In this document: piece by piece, positions 46,352-58,800 of the stretch
How the letters are laid out: every line of letters starts with the position of its first letter
How positions within the stretch are numbered: position 1 is the stretch's first letter
Assembly: GCF_018687715.1 (NCBI RefSeq)
Contig: NC_056766.1
Coordinates: forward strand, 1,054,001-1,118,000
Length of the DNA: 64,000 nucleotides
Direction of reading: 5' to 3'
From: Carya illinoinensis
Lineage: Eukaryota; Streptophyta; Magnoliopsida; Fagales; Juglandaceae
Made by a program: the position numbers and the translations under genes
The notes under the pieces: model-generated
The model's database searches: none
Seen by the model: the letters and a program-made list of their open reading frames with translations, nothing else
Told to the model about the DNA's origin: nothing

Positions 46352-46541
46352 TGTGTATGAGTAGTGTAGAAGTAGTATTAATTAAACTACATATATTTTT
46401 ATAGGGGTGTGGTTTATGCACTGTCATTTTGAAAGGCATGTCACCTTGGGCATGGCCACTGCCCTCATTGTGACGGAAGGGGAAAACGCCGATGAAAAGA
46501 TGCTACCGCGTCCAACTGGTTTGCCTGAGTGTTCTGCATAG
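43345..46541 (+). CDS. Laccase A, LAC14/LAC15-like, secreted multicopper oxidase
   Basis: Laccases oxidise phenolics (monolignols, flavonoids) in the cell wall, reducing O2 to water. Exons: 43345-43446, 43708-43859, 44281-44522, 44721-44846, 44941-45523, 45650-46008, 46405-46541; 566 aa, no stops, GT-AG junctions, phases consistent. A signal peptide covers about residues 1-24 (hydrophobic, ending FFCMA). Three cupredoxin domains follow. Copper ligands: H84 and H86 in HWHG, H129 and H131 in WWHAH, H465, H468 and H470 in HPLHLHG, and H527, C528, H529, H533 with axial M538 in the last exon. The motif [15 protein letters not shown] points to the LAC14/LAC15 branch. Oddity: the near-invariant Trp before Gly-Met at the type-1 site is Leu536 (TTG). 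The start has the only upstream TATA box. It is tandem with laccase B 4.6 kb downstream. Confidence 0.95.
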
Positions 46542-46788
46542 ACGTTGCACCTACGGACATGTCTGGTTGCAATCTCTCTTAAGTGACTTCATCATGTAGA
46601 TCAATGCATGCATGGAAAGTGATGACTTGAAGTGTCTTTCACGTACGAAGAAGCTTTTCTTTTCTTTCTTCTTCTTCTTCTTTTTTTCTAAATATTTTTT
46701 TCTTAATTTTCTCCATGAAGAAGCTTAATTTCAATTGTTCATGTCTTAATTCTCAAGCTGTTGTGATGGTGATTTTCATTTCGAAATA

Positions 46789-46792
<4 letters not shown>

Positions 46793-46824
<32 letters not shown>
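46793..46824. repeat. (CT)n microsatellite
   Basis: About 16 CT repeats, 250 nt after the laccase A stop codon. Confidence 0.95.
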
Positions 46825-46832
<8 letters not shown>

Positions 46833-47014
46833 CATCATCCGTCGATCACTAGCTAGAAAAGGTAAACAAATAATTAAAAGGAAAAAAAAAAAACTAATTA
46901 ATGCCAAGGTCTTCGCCCTAATTTTTGCTTGGTGAATGTTTGATAATTTCAAATAAAACTTTTCTTACCATTTTTGTTCAAATTTTAGGATCTAAAATAA
47001 CTAGATAAAAATAT

Positions 47015-47110
47015 ATGTCAAGATCCTTTAGACCATTTGGTATAAGACGGCCTGGTCTAACGGAAGAACAGGTTCGAACCCCCACCCTACGTACGTATAA
47101 GAAAAATTAT
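47015..47110 (+). mobile_element. tRNA-derived SINE fragment
   Basis: The plus strand carries ACGGCCTGGTCTAACGGAAG followed by a perfect B box GGTTCGAACCC (47071-47081) and a later A-rich tail. A box and cloverleaf are incomplete, so a SINE remnant is more likely than a tRNA gene. Confidence 0.5.
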
Positions 47111-47269
47111 ATAGATATATACATGAAATTGATCCTATAAATATATATAAATCTATATGATAGATATAATGCTATTCAATTGGAATTGTTTAAAATTTTT
47201 ACTAAGATTTTAGCTCCGAAAGTGGGACAAAGTTAAATAGTGGCCAGCCTATAATATTTTATGTTATGG

Positions 47270-47530
47270 CTCGTGTGATGAGTGATCTTTGGTTTCAGAG
47301 ATGAGATGTTTCAATTCATATGGAAAGACACTTTTTTATCTAAAAACTTATTTTAAAATTACTTCTTAATCCAAAATCTTCTCGTCTCATTTCACTTCTT
47401 AATTTAAACACAAAATTTTTAAAAATCATCTCATCTCAACTCAATTCAACAATCTCAATGCTATTTACAAACCATCTGAACTCATCTCATTTCATCTTAC
47501 TATCTAAATTTTAATAAATAATATATTATT
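47270..47530. mobile_element. MITE-like element rich in CATCTCATCTCA words
   Basis: Starts near TTTGGTTTCAGAGATGAGAT and ends near CATCTCATTTCATCTTACTA, with an interior of TCATCTCATCTCAACTCAAT type. GATGAG/CTCATC words near both ends suggest imperfect terminal inverted repeats. It resembles a dispersed element I associate with Juglandaceae. Confidence 0.55.
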
Positions 47531-48573
47531 TACTATATATATCACGTCTCTTATAATCTAGGTTTTAGAATTCAAATGTACATAATCGAAGAAATTTCAT
47601 CCATGAATATATATGATGAGGTGGCATCGAATGGCCATGCATAATTAAGGCATCAACCAAGATTTTCATAGGTAATTAAATAGCTTTTGTAAAATTAGAT
47701 GCGCGCCTACGATAAGGGCACTCCACCTTGCCGTGATGGACTTTTGTACGTAATTGAAGCCCATACTTTGGGCTGTTTGTAGGTAACTTGAGCCCAAAAT
47801 GCTTGGCTGGGCATGGGGACTGCCCTTCAGCTGATGTTCATCAAATTTCAGTTTGCATGCCTTTGTGCAAGTATGTTTTGTAATTAAAATATATTTTTTA
47901 TTTTAAAATCTTATTTTGGTATTTGAGAAAGATCAGAATTTTTGAACCCGATGGGAGCATGCATGCAATTACAGATCGACGTACGGAATATTACTAATTA
48001 CTAGTTAGCTATTTTTATTTTGAGTAATTTTACGTACAGTCGTAGAATATGCAAACGTCGCGTAATCGTTTTGAAAAAGAATAGGGTCCACAATTAAAAA
48101 GTTAATTTTTTTTCAAATAGATTTCGTATTAATTCATTTTTTTAAAAAGACTGTGCGGTACTTGCACAACTATAATTATAAATATTATTTTTCTTTTATT
48201 TTTTATTAGTATTCAATGTTAGAAATATCGATCATCCCGATTAATTTCTGGGGTGTATAGATCTCAACAAAGATATTTAAAGAAAGGTTTAGGATGTTTC
48301 AACGTAACGGATAATATGTTTCAACCAACATAGTACCAGTCCTGAGCCGTCTGACCTATATTTTATCATAGATTTGATTTACATCCAATAAATTTTTTAT
48401 TGAACATGTTTCGGTCAAAAGTGACTTGGTATATTCGCTCTATATATATTTTTTTTCTCGCCATGGGTATGTACTCTGTTATCAAAAGATGAATTGTAAC
48501 CACTAAACGATTGTGTACTGTTGTTATTGCTAGGACCGCGTCTCTATGCATGTCTCAATTATTTGGACTTTCT

Positions 48574-48574
<1 letters not shown>

Positions 48575-48618
<44 letters not shown>
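48575..48618. repeat. (CT)n microsatellite
   Basis: About 22 perfect CT repeats, followed by TA and TG runs. Confidence 0.95.
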
Positions 48619-48622
<4 letters not shown>

Positions 48623-49723
48623 TATGTGTGTGTATATATATATATATCATGCGTAATTATGTGAAGGCGTAATTAGGTGACGGTTCCAAATTAATTTAAA
48701 CAAATCAGAGAATAATTAATGAGACGGCCGATATCATGCGTGGCAATATATGCCACATCGATCGTTCAAAATACTAGATTTTATTTTTTTAAACTCTGTT
48801 TCACATCGATCTCTTGCATGCCTATAATTAATGTTTTATGATGCATAATGACTAAACATGATGTCGTTGCTAATGCAAAAATAACGACGATGCCTATGGC
48901 ATGTCAAAGTTCGATTTCTTTTTTTCTTTTCTTTTTTTGCAAAGCGCGTAATCAAAGCTGCTTCTGTGTCAGTAAATGATGGAAGTGTTTATACCATCGA
49001 GGGAATCTTTTATGTTCCGAACAGGTTTTCCACGTTCGTATTTTATGTGTTTGACGATGACACATCAATAATGAATTAAAGCTGGGACTTAATGCAAGGA
49101 AACATCATGCATGGCCTCATGACAACGACAATTAATTGCTACTGGGACCAACCATGTGATCGAGGAAGATTAAAATCATCCCATCTTCCAGACAACTCAA
49201 GACTGCGAAAAACTGGACTGACTCTCTTGCCAAACAACTTGTCATTCTTTTGGATCGGTATTATCAGCTAGCAATGATAAAGTCACGACGTTCTAGCCGA
49301 TATAGATCAACAGTATATGTGTGGGGTTCGTGGAGCGTGGTTTATTAATTATTATGACAGTCTAGTTTGATAACACGATTTGATAAAGGTTTATTATGAT
49401 TTTGGGTGGATTTTTAACGAGGTTTAGGCTATATTCGCTTTGGTTTGGGTTTATAAAATTTTTGGCATTGTTTTAGACTCAAGAATTGTTATATAGAAAA
49501 TTTGCTCGATGTTCGTGCCACATGTAACTCCATCAAATATCGAGGTCGCTCGAGTAAATAACTAAAATAATAATAAAATTAAGATTTTCACTTTACAACC
49601 ATACATATATATATATCTTATGAACAATATGTCCGTTTGAAAAGTTCTGTGGACATAAACAAGTTTTCAAATTACGTAAATTTTATGTGTGATTGATTGT
49701 CTATTAATTTCGTACTTACTTTT

Positions 49724-49756
49724 ACTTTTCTGTCATTACAACAATGACAGAAAAGT
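49724..49756. repeat. Perfect 14-bp-arm hairpin
   Basis: ACTTTTCTGTCATT, five bases (ACAAC), then AATGACAGAAAAGT. No mismatch in the arms. It lies about 1.3 kb before laccase B. Confidence 0.8.
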
Positions 49757-50986
49757 TAGCCAAATGTCTAATGCAAGCCGCATGAGAGTGGTGTATAAAA
49801 ATTAAAAATATAGTTCGAAAATCACATTTTTTTAGAAAAAAACATGAGATGTTAGTAGACAACAATGTTAAGGCATAAGATGCAACGGTTTGGAGCAGTA
49901 GTACTACGTACATCTTCTTCTGTACTTTAGTTTTTGTACTACAAAAATCTGATATGCTATAAAAAACCGTGAAAACTCCCAATGATGATCGATCCATCTT
50001 CCCTCAAATTTCTTCAATCCTCTTAATTAAATAGAGCCGATCCATTGCATGTGTTTTAATTTGGTGTCTAACTCATCTCATTCGATCGTTTCATGTACAA
50101 TATCCGAGCTCTTTCAGTTTGGTGTCCCAAAATCTGGTGTGTCTGAGCCTGATCATGAGGTGCTCCTGTTGATCAAAGGCCAACCCAAAGGTAATTAATT
50201 AGGATTATCTCTATAATAGATCTTATCAATGAGCTGGTCAGGGCTGGAACGAAGAAGTTAAATTAATAATAATATATAATAATGAGTGCGGTGTAAGTTT
50301 CTATAGAATCTAATTACTATTCTCGGTTCTTCTATCTACACACACATACACAGAGTACAGCATTACTAACCAGCAGGCCGGGGCCTTGATCATTAGTCTT
50401 TCTGGTATGTCTTAATGTTGTTTAAAAAATGAGGACAATATTGAACATTTCATGCAAAGAGGGGTCAAAACAAGTATTTTAGATGGAATATTTGCTTCGA
50501 TAAGTACCTAAGATAGCACTAAATTAAACTCAGTAATAACTGATCTACAGGAATGGTTGAACATCCTTGATCCTATACATGAGTACACTGAAAATATATA
50601 TGTTTGGATTGAGAAAGTTTTTACAGATATTTTTATTGAAGTTTGAGAAAATTCTAGTGGGGTACTTCACTGAAAATATTGTTTGTTTGTTTGGAAAGAA
50701 AATTTTTGTGAGATTTAAAAACAAAAAAAAAAAAAATTGTGAAAGTTGTTTTGGTTTTCTTTTATTACGAAAATCATGCATGACTGAGAAATTTTGGTGA
50801 GGAAATGTAGATAAACTCGAATTTTTGAAAGGTAGCTAGTACAACAAGTCATACGTGTAGGAGATCATGCATTCCTTTCAAGCTTTTCACATTTATGTTT
50901 TGAAGTTAATGAGACATTAATTCTTCCCCTAATCTAATGATCAGTACTGGGATATGCAATGACCAATTAGCCCTTGTAGTTTTCTG

Positions 50987-50994
50987 TATAAATA
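50987..50994 (+). promoter_or_regulatory. TATA box of laccase B
   Basis: TATAAATA, 106 nt before the ATG at 51100. A CCAAT motif lies about 20 nt further upstream (near 50963). Confidence 0.75.
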
Positions 50995-51099
50995 GATCTT
51001 AGATGCCAACTGAAAGTCACAGAAGAATTAAGGGATCGAGTAGTACTGAATTATACAGAGTTTATTTCCTAGTGTCTGGAGAGGGGATCAGTTGCAGAT

Positions 51100-54000
51100 A
51101 TGGAACTAAACAAGATAGGCTTGCTCTTTGGGTTTTTAGGTTTTTTGTTTCTGGATGGGCTGCTGCTTTGTACGGCCAAAAATGTCCACCACTACAGCTT
51201 TATTGTAAGTTTCTGCTATATTAATCTCAGGCTTGTAATTCAGGCGTCGATGGATGATCACGAGCTTATTGTCACGGCTAGCTTTAACACATGAGTTAAT
51301 ATAGAAAATGCAACAGTTCATCAAACCTAGCTAAATTTCGAGAAAAATATGTATGCATGTAGGTACAGTATTATATTATATGTTAGTCTCTGTTTTCACT
51401 ACTTTAGTAGAGTATTCTCCTCCAGAAATGTAACATGTTCATATGGAAGAGAGATTGATGTAGAAACTGCGTGTTTGTGCGTGTGTTTTGTGGTTGCACG
51501 CAGCTGAAGGAGACGAATTTTACAAGGCTGTGTACAACAAAGAGTATGTTCACTGTAAATGGTCAATGGCCTGGTCCGACAATTCATGTTCGCAAAGGCG
51601 ATACGGCATTCGTAAATGTTCATAACGACGGAAATTATGGAGTCACTATTCACTGGTAATCAGTCTCTCTCTGTCTATTTCTGGGCAGGCCGAAAAAAAG
51701 AAATGGAAAAGCATTATCTGTCTATCTAGACCCTGATCATAAACGAAGATTCCAAATTTAAGATTTTTAAAATTTATAAATTAGGATTTCTTATATATAT
51801 TCATAGAAAAATAAAAATAAAAATAAAGTTCAAATTAATCGATGGGAAAGTTCCGACCAACTACGTGGCTTAATTTATACCTTTCGTAAAGCAGGTGAGA
51901 AACTTGGGCTAAAATGGTGGTCAATTAATGGCATGTACGAGATATCTTAATCCAACGTAAGCAAAAATGGGCCATGCTGCGGGATGATGTCCGTAATTTT
52001 ACTGTATTTTATTTTGACTTTGTTTCTCCTTAATTAGGAACTTCGTTAATTATACACCAGATCAATCGGTAGTCTTTGTAGGAAAGAAAAACATTTCAGG
52101 ACAAGACTGATAATTTGTGTTTTTAATATATAGGCACGGAGTGAAGCAACCAAGGAATCCATGGTCGGATGGTCCTGAGAACATTACACAGTGCCCTATT
52201 CAACCAGGAAAAAACTTTACATATGAGGTTATATTTTCAGATGAAGAAGGAACTCTTTGGTGGCATGCCCACAGTGATTGGTCTCGAGCAACAATCCATG
52301 GTGCCATTGTCATCTTACCTGAAAACGGAACCACTTATCCATTTCCCAAGCCCTATGCAGAACAAGTGCTTATACTTGGTACAAATTAGTTAATTGGAAG
52401 TTAGTGAACGTACATTTAATATATTTTCACACGGATCAGGATTATTTTTGCCATATGATCAATATCCCATTGTGAAAATTCCAAGTTTAGTGTCTACATA
52501 ATTGATCTATTTCCTCGTTATTGTATTGCAGCGGAATGGTTCAATGGAGATGTCAAGGAGCTAATTGATAATGCTACAGCAACAGGTGCTGATCCAGACC
52601 CGTCAGATGCCTACGCTATCAATGGTCAACCAGGATTTCCAAATAATTGCTCTAATGGTACGAACTTTCCTAGCCAAAACTTGCCAAAATTTTTTGAATG
52701 CTTTTTATGTATTGGCAGAGCAGAACTTGAGAATATTTCAGTTATTAATTTAGGGTCTAATATATATCAATCATATTTCACGTTGCACAGAAACAACATC
52801 TCGTTTCAGAGTTCAATATGGAGAGACATATCTTCTTCGTGTTGTTCATGCTGGGATGAATGAAGAAATGTTCTTTGGAATAGCAAAACACAACTTCACT
52901 GTTGTTGCCCAAGATGCGTCATACATAAAGCCCATAACCACAGATTACATCATGATAACCCCAGGACAAACAATGGACATCTTGCTTGTAGCAGACCAAG
53001 ACCCCAGCTATTATTACATAACTGCAACTCCTTTCTTTGATTCTAATGCTCCGTACGATAATTCCAACACTTCGGCGATTCTCCAGTATGTGGGAAATTA
53101 TACTCCTCCATCCTCTCCTCCTTATCCTTCCCTTCCTAATACCACTGACAAGGATGCTGCAGACAATTTCACAACTCGTATAAGGGCCTTGGCAAGTAGT
53201 GAGCACCCCATCAATGTCCCAACAGAAATTGACACGCAAATTTTCATTACAGTTTCTGTAAACCAGATACTTTGCGCTAATGGATCGTGTGGGGGTCCAA
53301 ATGGTAATAGGCTGTCTGCAAGCTTAAACAACATCAGTTTCTTGACTCCAACGATTGACATACTGCAAGCGTATTATAAGTAAAATCATCACTCTTTATC
53401 TTTTTATTTTATTGTGTTTTATTTATATGTATATATTTATATATTTTTTGGATTAGGAAAATCTTATAAATTAAGTACTCAACCTTTTGTGATTGATAGT
53501 ACTACATCAACTATATAATAAATAGAGTTTTAAGAATTTTAATTTGAACTTCTAACATGTGACACACTAGTTTAATTATAGAGTAAAACTTGTAAATATT
53601 TATGTATAGCATTTCTCAAATAGAATGACCAACATTTAAAACATAAGTTTATAAATGCATGCAGGAACTTGTCTGACGTGTTCACCAAGGATTTCCCCAA
53701 TAAGCCACTTTATGTTTTTAACTACACGGGAGATGTGGGAGACAACACAATATATCCGAGTCAAGGGACAAATGTTACAATAATAGATTATGGGGCCGCT
53801 GTGGAAATAGTGTTCCAAGGGACTAATGTTGGGAATGCAGAGAATCATCCGATGCATCTTCATGGTTTTAGTTTCTATTTGGTAGGGACGGGTTATGGCA
53901 ATTTTAACGAGACCACTTCCCCCGAAACATACAACTTAGAGGATCCCCCGGAAGTTAACACCATTGGTGTTCCTAAGAATGGATGGGCTACAATTAGATT

Positions 54001-54312
54001 CATTGCCAACAATCCTGGTATGACCTCGATCTCTAGCTTAATTTAGAGCTCTTACTTTTTATTTTTATTTCAACGATGGATGCAATTAATTATTTCCTTG
54101 ACTTTTTTAGATACAATAGAATTATATATATATTTATCAATTAGTTATGACATATACGAGGATGCTTTTGATTAGGGGTTTGGTTTATGCACTGTCATTT
54201 GGAGCGGCATGCTTCTTGGGGTATGGCCACTGTTATCATTGTGAAGAATGGGCCAACAAACGAAACAAGCGTCCTCCCAATACTTCCAGATAATTTGCCT
54301 ATTTGTTCTTAG
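51100..54312 (+). CDS. Laccase B, LAC14/LAC15-like, secreted multicopper oxidase
   Basis: Paralog of laccase A with the same seven-exon layout: 51100-51204, 51504-51655, 52134-52378, 52532-52657, 52791-53379, 53665-54017, 54176-54312; 568 aa, intact. A signal peptide covers about residues 1-25 (ending LLLCTA). Copper ligands: H85, H87; H130, H132; H467, H470, H472; and H529, C530, H531, H535 with axial M540. It keeps the usual W538 before Gly-Met that laccase A has lost. The motif [15 protein letters not shown] is identical to laccase A. The stretch just after the exon 5/6 junction ([20 protein letters not shown]) is quite unlike laccase A ([19 protein letters not shown]). Introns are 100-500 bp and AT-rich. 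It probably acts in the wall on phenolic substrates; the actual substrate cannot be read from sequence. Confidence 0.95.
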
Positions 54313-55509
54313 TTTTTCAAGAAATGTGTACTTCAAGCTCTACGGAATCAATTCATGTAATGAATGCATCGGACAAATCGATGTAGAAATTTAAATATGT
54401 GTAAAATAATTTGATTCCAATCAAAGGACATTTCAAGTTAAGATGTGATTTGACTTCAATGGCCTTTAATAGGATGGATGTGAGTTATTATTGACATATA
54501 ATTGCGTATCTAACGGCTTAACCTTTTCATGATCTTCAAAATCTTTCCTAGTCAAAACTAAAAAAATACCTAAAGTTCATCTCAAACGAACTTAGTTTAC
54601 TATGAAACCAAAATATGGTTGTAAAGCCAGACAAAAAAAATACCTAAATGGATGATGGTTGGGATTTGTGTGTGGCATGCATTAAGAGACTTATTAATTT
54701 AATATAGTAATGAAGGTTGAGTTGTGTGGAGTAAATTCTAAATGCATGATTATGTGTAAGTTGGGCTAGCTAGGTTTATAATTGAGTTGTATTGAGATGC
54801 TTGAGGTGTTGGATATGAGTGTATGGTGTGTGGACGGACATGGTGTGTCTTGTAGTGTTGAGATTGAATGATGGAGCTGTGGCGGGCTTAAAAGGTATGA
54901 TGAAGAAGTTGGGTGCTATATGGACATATTGTTAATATTAAATGTATTGATTATGGATGCGGTTTATATAAGCAAGTGAGTGCTCAAGTAGATTATATGT
55001 TGATCTTAAGTGATAAGGGGGTATGACACATGTATGCTTGGTGGATTGTATATGTATGACTTGGGATGGGTTGTGTAATATGTTTGTAGGTGAGGAAATG
55101 GATGAGGACTCGAGTGATGTTAGATTGCTTTGTGTGCATGTAGAGGATGGGTAATGTATCTTAGTGGCGATCTAATAGTGAGGAGGGATTAAATTGTAAG
55201 GCTTATGGAGTGATGCTTTGGAGATTAAAGTGAAGCATAGGAGCTCACTTTAATAGCTAGAAATGAAGTTGGGTCTTTAAATTTATAGTCTAGGCTTGTA
55301 TGAGGTGGAATGTATTGTGTGAATGAAGCTTATAAAGTTAGTGATTGTGTTTGAGTTGTTATATAATTGTGCTTGATGTAATTTTGAAATTTAACATACC
55401 ACATCAAACCACGTTAATTTATAGATTGATTTTTGTAAAATTTCTTTTGATTAAAACATTTCTCTTTTATACATATCTCGACCACAATGGTGCGCACCTT
55501 CAAGTAAGA
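54313..55509. other. Intergenic stretch, G/T-rich, no recognised gene
   Basis: After the laccase B 3' end there is a T/G-rich plus strand (many TGGTGTG and GATGAG words) without coding signal. I recognise no element in it. Confidence 0.5.
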
Positions 55510-56120
55510 CACTAAACAATTTGTCTTTTTTGGAAAGAAGATTTTTCGTCTCAAAAAGATACCGTTTCATCCTAAAGGTGTTTTTGGCATGAAACAAAAG
55601 TGTCACAAATTCGTCTCAATATCATTGTCCTGGAAGGATTTTTAGGATGAAATTAGAGAAAACCGTTTGATAGTGTTCAGACGGAATTATTTTTGAACGA
55701 TTTTATTTTGTCCCAAAAATTTGACCGAACTGTAAAATTTACATGATTAAACGAAGAAGAAGTTCAAATGGGTTAGATTATTTGTTTAATTGAATAACTT
55801 CAGTTTGAACAACTTTACATTCGAACGTCATATATTGTTTAAATGTATATTTTTGAATGTTCAAAGTAAAGATAGTAATGTTCCATCGTATGTAGTTGAC
55901 AGCTCGAACTTCATTTTTGACGTTCAAATAGTTTACTATTTAAATTTGTTCGAATACTTAGTGTATTGTTCAAATGGTTATATATTATTTGATTTGCCCG
56001 ATGGTTGTTCAAACACAATTTACGCATTACTTTCGAATGTCTTCCTTATGCCATTAGAATGGTTGTCACTTATTTACTGTTTGAATGGTTTTTTGGCTTT
56101 TGAACAGTATAATATTTTTT
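55510..56120 (+). mobile_element. CACTA element terminus and subterminal repeats
   Basis: CACTAAACAATTTGTC at 55510 looks like a CACTA transposon end. It is followed by text of the GTCTCAAAAAGATACCGTTT type and then, at 55,770-56,110, a dense array of TTCAAA and TTCGAA words in both directions (for example GTTCAAATGG, CATTCGAACG, TGTTCGAATA, TGTTTGAATGG). The same words recur at 62,715-62,905, as expected for subterminal repeats of one element. The matching TAGTG end was not found in the window. Confidence 0.6.
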
Positions 56121-56284
56121 TCAACCCATTAATAGAAAACAAAATACACATAAATAACATCTTAAAATACATTAGTACATGTTAGCAAACATAAAGTAGT
56201 CTCATAAATGCAAATCTCTAAATAAAACAACAGTTTTTGTAATACAAAAGTTGACAATTGAAAATCTAATCTATAAATTAAATT

Positions 56285-56585
56285 AATAATTGCTTAGAGG
56301 TCTAAATGATTGCATAAGCATATGCATTTGGAGTTGCATTTCTCTCCTAAACTCCACTTGTTGCTTTTCTTGTTATTACATTCACATCTCCAAGTCAACT
56401 CGTTGGGTCACTAACTCATGCTGGTCTGTGCTCAATTCCTCGATCCTTGACCTCACTTCCTCTAATATTTTAGCATTACTGGATGATGAGGACGAGCTAA
56501 AAGGCTTGACGCAACGGTCCTAACCGCCCTCAAATAGCCTGAATGTGGACCCAGAACCTTTATAAAAATTTCCACATCACTTATT
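56285..56585 (-). pseudogene. CACTA transposase, C-terminal fragment (Ptta/En/Spm-like)
   Basis: The minus strand reads GSGSTFRLFEGG, a stop, then SSSSSNAKILEEVRSRIEEL and, after more stops, REMQLQMHMLMQ. A serine-rich linker followed by a Gln/Met-rich helix is the usual C-terminus of plant Ptta/En/Spm transposases. The N-terminal part of the same gene type lies at 61.6-62.3 kb in the same orientation, so the gene appears split by the opposed elements between them. Confidence 0.55.
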
Positions 56586-56889
56586 ATAGAATTTTGATTA
56601 GTTGCAGATTTAGCATGCAATGCAACTATTTTTTTTTCTTACATATAAGAGAAATAATTATTATTGCCACAAATATATAAATAAGTTTAATTAAAATATA
56701 TAATAATACTTACATAATTTTCACATGCATATGGATGAGTCCACTCTACATTACGATTAGTATACAATGCAGCATATAATTTTGTTAGATCATAATTACT
56801 ATATGAGTTTTGCTAGACGATAAATATTTTATAGATATACCGTCATTAGAATACAACAAACAATAAACTTGAGTAAAAAATAAACTTAC

Positions 56890-58800
56890 CAATTATGATA
56901 CCTTGTATTATGTGTATTTTAATTAAATAATTATTTCATTTATTTTTATTATTGGTCTTCTTGTTTTAAAATTATATGAGTTTTGTTATATTATTTTATG
57001 ACATTTTAAGTTGTAAAATTTATTTCAATGTGTCTTTTTTGTTATTAATTATTGTTTATTATTTAAATTGCTCTTTATTTTAAATTATTTTATTGTTGGA
57101 TTTACTATTTTATTTTATTTCATTACTGTATTTTTAATTTAAGTTATTGATCTAAAACCTTTTTGTTGGATCAGTTTTGAGACCCAAGATGAAAAGATTG
57201 GATTTTATTTTTTTTCCTTCTTTTTTCTTTTTTTCCTTTTTATTTTTCTCCTCTTTTTCACTTTTTCTTCTTTCTTTTTTCTTCTTTTTTCCTCTGCTTC
57301 CTCCCCCTGTGCGCGCAACGTCCGCTTCCCTCTTCTCCATCAGTTTCTTCGTTTGTCCAGCATGCCGACGTGCGCCATTCGTGGCCTCTACTGCCCCTCT
57401 CATCCTCTTCTCCACTGGCTGGCGACTTTTCCCCTCCGTTCTTAGCCCTTCCAAGGTCACCGTTAGCCCTCATGCAAGGCTTTAAGCCAGGCGGTTTTTG
57501 TCTTCTAACATCGCCATGGTGCCACCTTGGGCCGTCATCTTCTCACTACCTCATTGGAAACCTCCCAGCTACCTAAACCACCATTCCTCAGCTCTGATCC
57601 ACCACCGTTGAAGCCACTCTAACTCCATTTTCAATTTGAGCTTTTTGGCCTCCAATTGCCACCCACGGCCAATCATCACAACCATTAGCTTTACTAATAT
57701 ATCTAAGCCCTTGCATAGCTAGTCCAAGTCTTCATTTGTCCCCGTTCAAAATTTGGCATTTTGAGACCAATGGCCATAGTCCAAAATACACTGTTACGTT
57801 GTTGTGCCACCATCTCTTGCACTTTCTTGATCATTTGAAAATTATATTTCATCACTGTAAGTAACTTTTCAAAGAACTCCTTGAGATTAAAATATATTTT
57901 TGTAGTAATAAATTTTCTGTTGTTGGTTGGTTGTGCCAGACTTTGAGTTCGAGGAGTATGGGGGTTGGGTTGGATTTGAGGATGGTTCGTTTATTGAGAT
58001 AAATGATACTTGCGTGTATTATGTTGTGTTTTGGAGTCATGATATTTTATTGCATTATAGCATGCATATTCATGTGTTGTAAATGAAAATTGAGTTTTTA
58101 TGTGAGAGATGATTTTCGGTATGTTTGTAATGAATGATTGGAAATGATTGAGAGAGAGGAAACAGAGACTGTAAGGATGGTGGTAGAGTCTCGCCTACGA
58201 TTTTCACCTACAGTGCTCTTATAGGTACCCCTTGTGTGGAAAAAAATTGTAGGAATGGTGGTAAGTAGGGATAGTGGTAGAGTACCGCTTGTGATTTCCT
58301 CCTATGGTGCACGGGTATGGATGGTGGTAAGCAGGGATGGTGGTAGTCCTACCTGTGATTCTCGCATATGGTGCACACGGTTGGGATGGTGATAAGTAAG
58401 GATGGTGGTAGAGTCCTGCCTACGATTTCCACCTACAGTGCTAATTGGTTAATGGGATATTTTCTGGGAAAATAGTGATATATGATTAAATGGATATAAG
58501 CACCATTTTCTGGAAAAATGGTGGATCTTATGATTGGGCCATTTTCTAGAAAAGTGGCGAGTGGTTCTTTTTGGGGAATGGTTTTGGGTCACATGCATGT
58601 TTCGTCATATGCACGTATGTTTGTTGGTTGTATGAATGTATTTTTATCTCTTTGGTTGTTGTTGTTGGTTACTTATTGAGACTCATAATCTCAAGGTATT
58701 TGATACCCTATGGTACCGTTTTATGGTACCGTAGATTTTGATGCTAAGGAAGATGTTGAGCCTGAAGGATTGGCTCTACTGGAGGAGTGGCATGTGGTCA
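56890..58800 (+). mobile_element. Left member of an opposed pair of related elements
   Basis: It matches the reverse complement of 59.13-61.21 kb over most of its length. Shared landmarks in order: GTGTATTTTAA; TTATTATTTAAATT then CTCTTT; GATCAGTTTTGAGAC (57169); a pyrimidine tract of over 100 bp; TTGGTTGGTTGTGCC (57922); GAGTTCGAGGAG; GGGCCATTTTCT (58543); TGTATGAATGTATTTTTATC (58633); GTAGATTTTGATGC (58730). No transposase domain was seen. The arms differ by many substitutions and by a variable block, so they are two family members rather than a recent inverted duplication. The class is uncertain; an LTR-like or LARD-derived piece is possible. Confidence 0.7.
58170..58440 (+). repeat. Short tandem repeat within the left element
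   Basis: About four imperfect copies of a roughly 70-bp unit containing GGATGGTGGTAGAGTC, CGCCTACGATTT and CACCTACAGTGC. The opposed right element has unrelated sequence at this place. Confidence 0.7.

Larger units (their letters stand above)
47531..50986. other. Intergenic stretch between laccases without recognised gene
   Basis: AT-rich, no gene recognised. It contains a (CT)22 run (48575-48618), AT runs near 48,635 and a 14-bp-arm hairpin at 49,724. Open frames near 50.6 kb have low-complexity Phe/Lys/Asn composition and no support. Confidence 0.6.

Noticed and set aside
47040..47085. A tRNA gene on the plus strand
   Set aside because: Only the B box is convincing; no paired acceptor stem or anticodon loop could be drawn, so it is called a SINE fragment.
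50545..50800. Overlapping 77-78 codon frames on both strands
   Set aside because: AT-rich Phe/Lys/Asn text with no start context, splice partners or recognisable motif.
57177..57485. A 102-codon Phe/Ser-rich open frame and its antisense Lys/Glu-rich partner
   Set aside because: It is a polypyrimidine tract shared in reverse with 60.77-60.87 kb, part of the opposed elements. The composition is low-complexity and no domain is visible.
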